Shown: in pieces, positions 4,915 to 6,070 of the stretch
Layout of the letters: each line of letters opens with the position of its first letter
How positions within the stretch are numbered: position 1 is the first letter of the stretch
From: CAYOFK01 sp964403185
Lineage (GTDB): Bacteria; Bacteroidota; Bacteroidia; Bacteroidales; VadinHA17
Length of the DNA stretch: 6,070 nt
NCBI GenBank assembly: GCA_964403185.1
Contig: CAYOFK010000164.1
Location: 1-6,070 of the forward strand
Direction of reading: 5' to 3'
Notes under the pieces: generated by a model
Told to the model about the DNA's origin: nothing
Seen by the model: only the letters and a program-made list of their open reading frames with translations
Database searches by the model: none
Position numbers and translations under genes: made by a program

Positions 4915-5682
4915 TCAATGCTCATATGTTTTCCGGTACTTTTTAACCTGCTGGGCAAGACTGTTTGCAAAAACAAATTCATTTAATTCGGGATTATCGG
5001 CATCCAGGATGTCTTTTTTACTGCCTTCCCAGAATTTCTGTCCCTGGAAAATAAAGATCACTTTTGTGCCGATTTCCATTACCGAATTCATATCGTGGGT
5101 ATTGACAATGGTGGTGGTATTGAATTCCTCTGTAATTTCCTTTATCAAATTATCAATAACAATGGCAGTTTTAGGGTCAAGGCCTGAATTTGGTTCGTCA
5201 CAGAAAAGATACTCCGGGTTCAGTGCAATAGCCCTGGCCAGGGCAACCCTCTTTTTCATTCCCCCGCTGATCTCTGAGGGAAACAGATTATTGGCATTGG
5301 CTACATTCACACGGTTTAAGCAGAAGTTTACGCGGTCCAGTTTTTCTTCATGACTCATTTTTGTAAACATATCCAGGGGATACCGGATATTTTCTTCCAC
5401 TGTGGAGGAATCAAATAGTGCCCCCCCCTGAAACATCATACCAATTTTTTTCCTGATCTCTTTTTTTTCTTTAAAGTTCAGCTTATTGAACACAATGTCA
5501 TCATAGACCACTTCTCCTTCTTCAGGATCTAACAAGCCAATCAGGCACTTTAGAAACACTGTTTTCCCTGAGCCACTTTGTCCAATGATCAGATTGGTTA
5601 TTCCAGGTTCAAAGTTCGCTGAAATATTGCTGAGGACCTGAGTTTCCCCAAAATATTTTGATATGTTTCTGGCTTCAATCAT
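4915..5682 (-). CDS. mlaF: MlaF-type ABC transporter ATP-binding protein (lipid transport)
   Basis: A 255-residue ATPase of the Mla/MCE family, which powers phospholipid movement between the inner and outer membranes of Gram-negative cells. All ABC motifs are present: Walker A GQSGSGKT (34-41), Q-loop MFQGGALFDSSTVEENI with Q85, signature SGGMKKR (139-145), Walker B YLFCDEP (158-164) with catalytic E163, D-loop NSGLDP (165-170) and H-loop H196. The FQGGALFDS and SGGMKKRVALARAIALNP forms are typical of MlaF rather than other ABC ATPases. Its start overlaps the mlaE stop by four bases (ATGA), implying translational coupling. No MCE-domain gene (mlaD) follows; the next gene is the convergent rhodanese. 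A run of seven G residues encodes part of the Q-loop region (about 5420-5426 on the plus strand); the reading frame is intact. Confidence 0.92.
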   Translation of the reverse strand: MIEARNISKYFGETQVLSNISANFEPGITNLIIGQSGSGKTVFLKCLIGLLDPEEGEVVYDDIVFNKLNFKEKKEIRKKIGMMFQGGALFDSSTVEENIRYPLDMFTKMSHEEKLDRVNFCLNRVNVANANNLFPSEISGGMKKRVALARAIALNPEYLFCDEPNSGLDPKTAIVIDNLIKEITEEFNTTTIVNTHDMNSVMEIGTKVIFIFQGQKFWEGSKKDILDADNPELNEFVFANSLAQQVKKYRKTYEH

Positions 5683-6070
5683 GACAGCAAGAGCTGTGTA
5701 AGAAGGACATTGAACAGCAAAATAACAACGCTGCTGTAAACCACAGCACGGGTACTTGATTTCCCCACTTCAATGGATCCCCCTTCAACATAATATCCGT
5801 GATAGGCTGAAATAGTTGTGATGATGAAGGCGAAAAACACAGATTTAACAAGGGCATAGGTGACATAGAACGGGACGAACAGATATTGAATGCCATACAC
5901 GTAATCCTGTGGGCTGATCACTCCTGTAGCAATTACTGCAAACCAGCCTCCAAAGATACCGACACAGATACTGATGATTGTAAGAATGGGCATAAAAAGC
6001 ATGGCTGCCAGTATTTTCGGAAAGATCAAAAAACTGGCCGAATTCACTCCCATGATCTCAAGGGCATCAA
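5679..6070 (-). CDS. mlaE: MlaE-type ABC transporter permease (partial, 3' end only)
   Basis: The C-terminal part (about 130 residues) of an MlaE/YrbE permease, the membrane partner of MlaF in lipid transport. The gene enters from the right edge, and its start lies outside the window. The reading frame continues through the last bases as DALEIMGVNSASFLIFPKILA, matching the conserved MlaE pattern (EIDAL..MG....FL..PR..A). The ATG at 6053 is therefore an internal methionine and not the start. Several hydrophobic membrane segments are visible, for example ILAAMLFMPILTIISICVGIFGGWFAV and the C-terminal VVYSSVVILLFNVLLTQLLLS. Its TGA stop (5681-5679) overlaps the mlaF ATG. The family's usual length is about 245-265 residues, so roughly half the protein is missing here. 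Confidence 0.9.
   Translation of the reverse strand, partial: DALEIMGVNSASFLIFPKILAAMLFMPILTIISICVGIFGGWFAVIATGVISPQDYVYGIQYLFVPFYVTYALVKSVFFAFIITTISAYHGYYVEGGSIEVGKSSTRAVVYSSVVILLFNVLLTQLLLS

Noticed and set aside
5420..5426. Run of seven C (G on the coding strand) as a frameshift in mlaF
   Set aside because: The reading frame continues correctly through the Q-loop and all later ABC motifs, so there is no disruption.
5679..6053. Complete short membrane protein starting at the ATG at 6053
   Set aside because: The frame is open to the window edge and the upstream residues DALEI belong to the conserved MlaE motif, so this is an internal methionine of a partial gene.

Overview
The window looks like chromosomal DNA from a member of the Bacteroidota. 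The MlaE/MlaF pair and the Crp/Fnr regulator have the sequence style I associate with that phylum. Ribosome-binding sites of the GGAGG type are essentially absent before the start codons. A TAnnTTTG promoter element, as used by Bacteroidota sigma factors, lies upstream of the sulfur operon. The assignment rests on protein style and is not proven; no rRNA or other marker gene is present.

Layout from left to right. Positions 1-230 hold no gene. They hold a run of hairpins: a perfect 8-bp stem at 3-22, a GC-rich hairpin at 42-65, a long imperfect palindrome with 19-nt arms at 76-141, and a probable terminator at about 170-200 for the operon arriving from the right. A leftward four-gene sulfur operon occupies 231-3043. 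In transcription order it encodes a sulfide:quinone oxidoreductase (SQR), a DUF1641 protein, a TusE/DsrC-family protein and a DsrE2-family protein, with gaps of only 24-32 bp. A 184-bp divergent control region (3044-3227) contains a near-perfect FNR-type palindrome. Rightward genes follow: a Crp/Fnr regulator (3228-3908) and an exported tandem-rhodanese sulfurtransferase (4011-4868). Convergent to these, at 4915-6070, are mlaF and the 3' part of mlaE, which encode an ABC lipid-transport ATPase and permease and overlap by ATGA. mlaE runs off the right edge.

How the genes may work together (inference). SQR would oxidise sulfide at the membrane, pass electrons to quinone and produce sulfane sulfur. 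DsrE2 and the TusE/DsrC-like protein would bind and relay this sulfur as cysteine persulfide in the cytoplasm. The rhodanese would handle thiosulfate or persulfide sulfur outside the cytoplasmic membrane. The Crp/Fnr protein, transcribed divergently from sqr, is the obvious candidate regulator. It keeps three cysteines at positions matching FNR iron-sulfur ligands, and the palindrome between the two genes fits an FNR-like site. No dsrAB, hdr, sox or tusA genes are visible, so this would be a reduced sulfide-oxidation or sulfide-detoxification module. The Mla genes appear unrelated to it.
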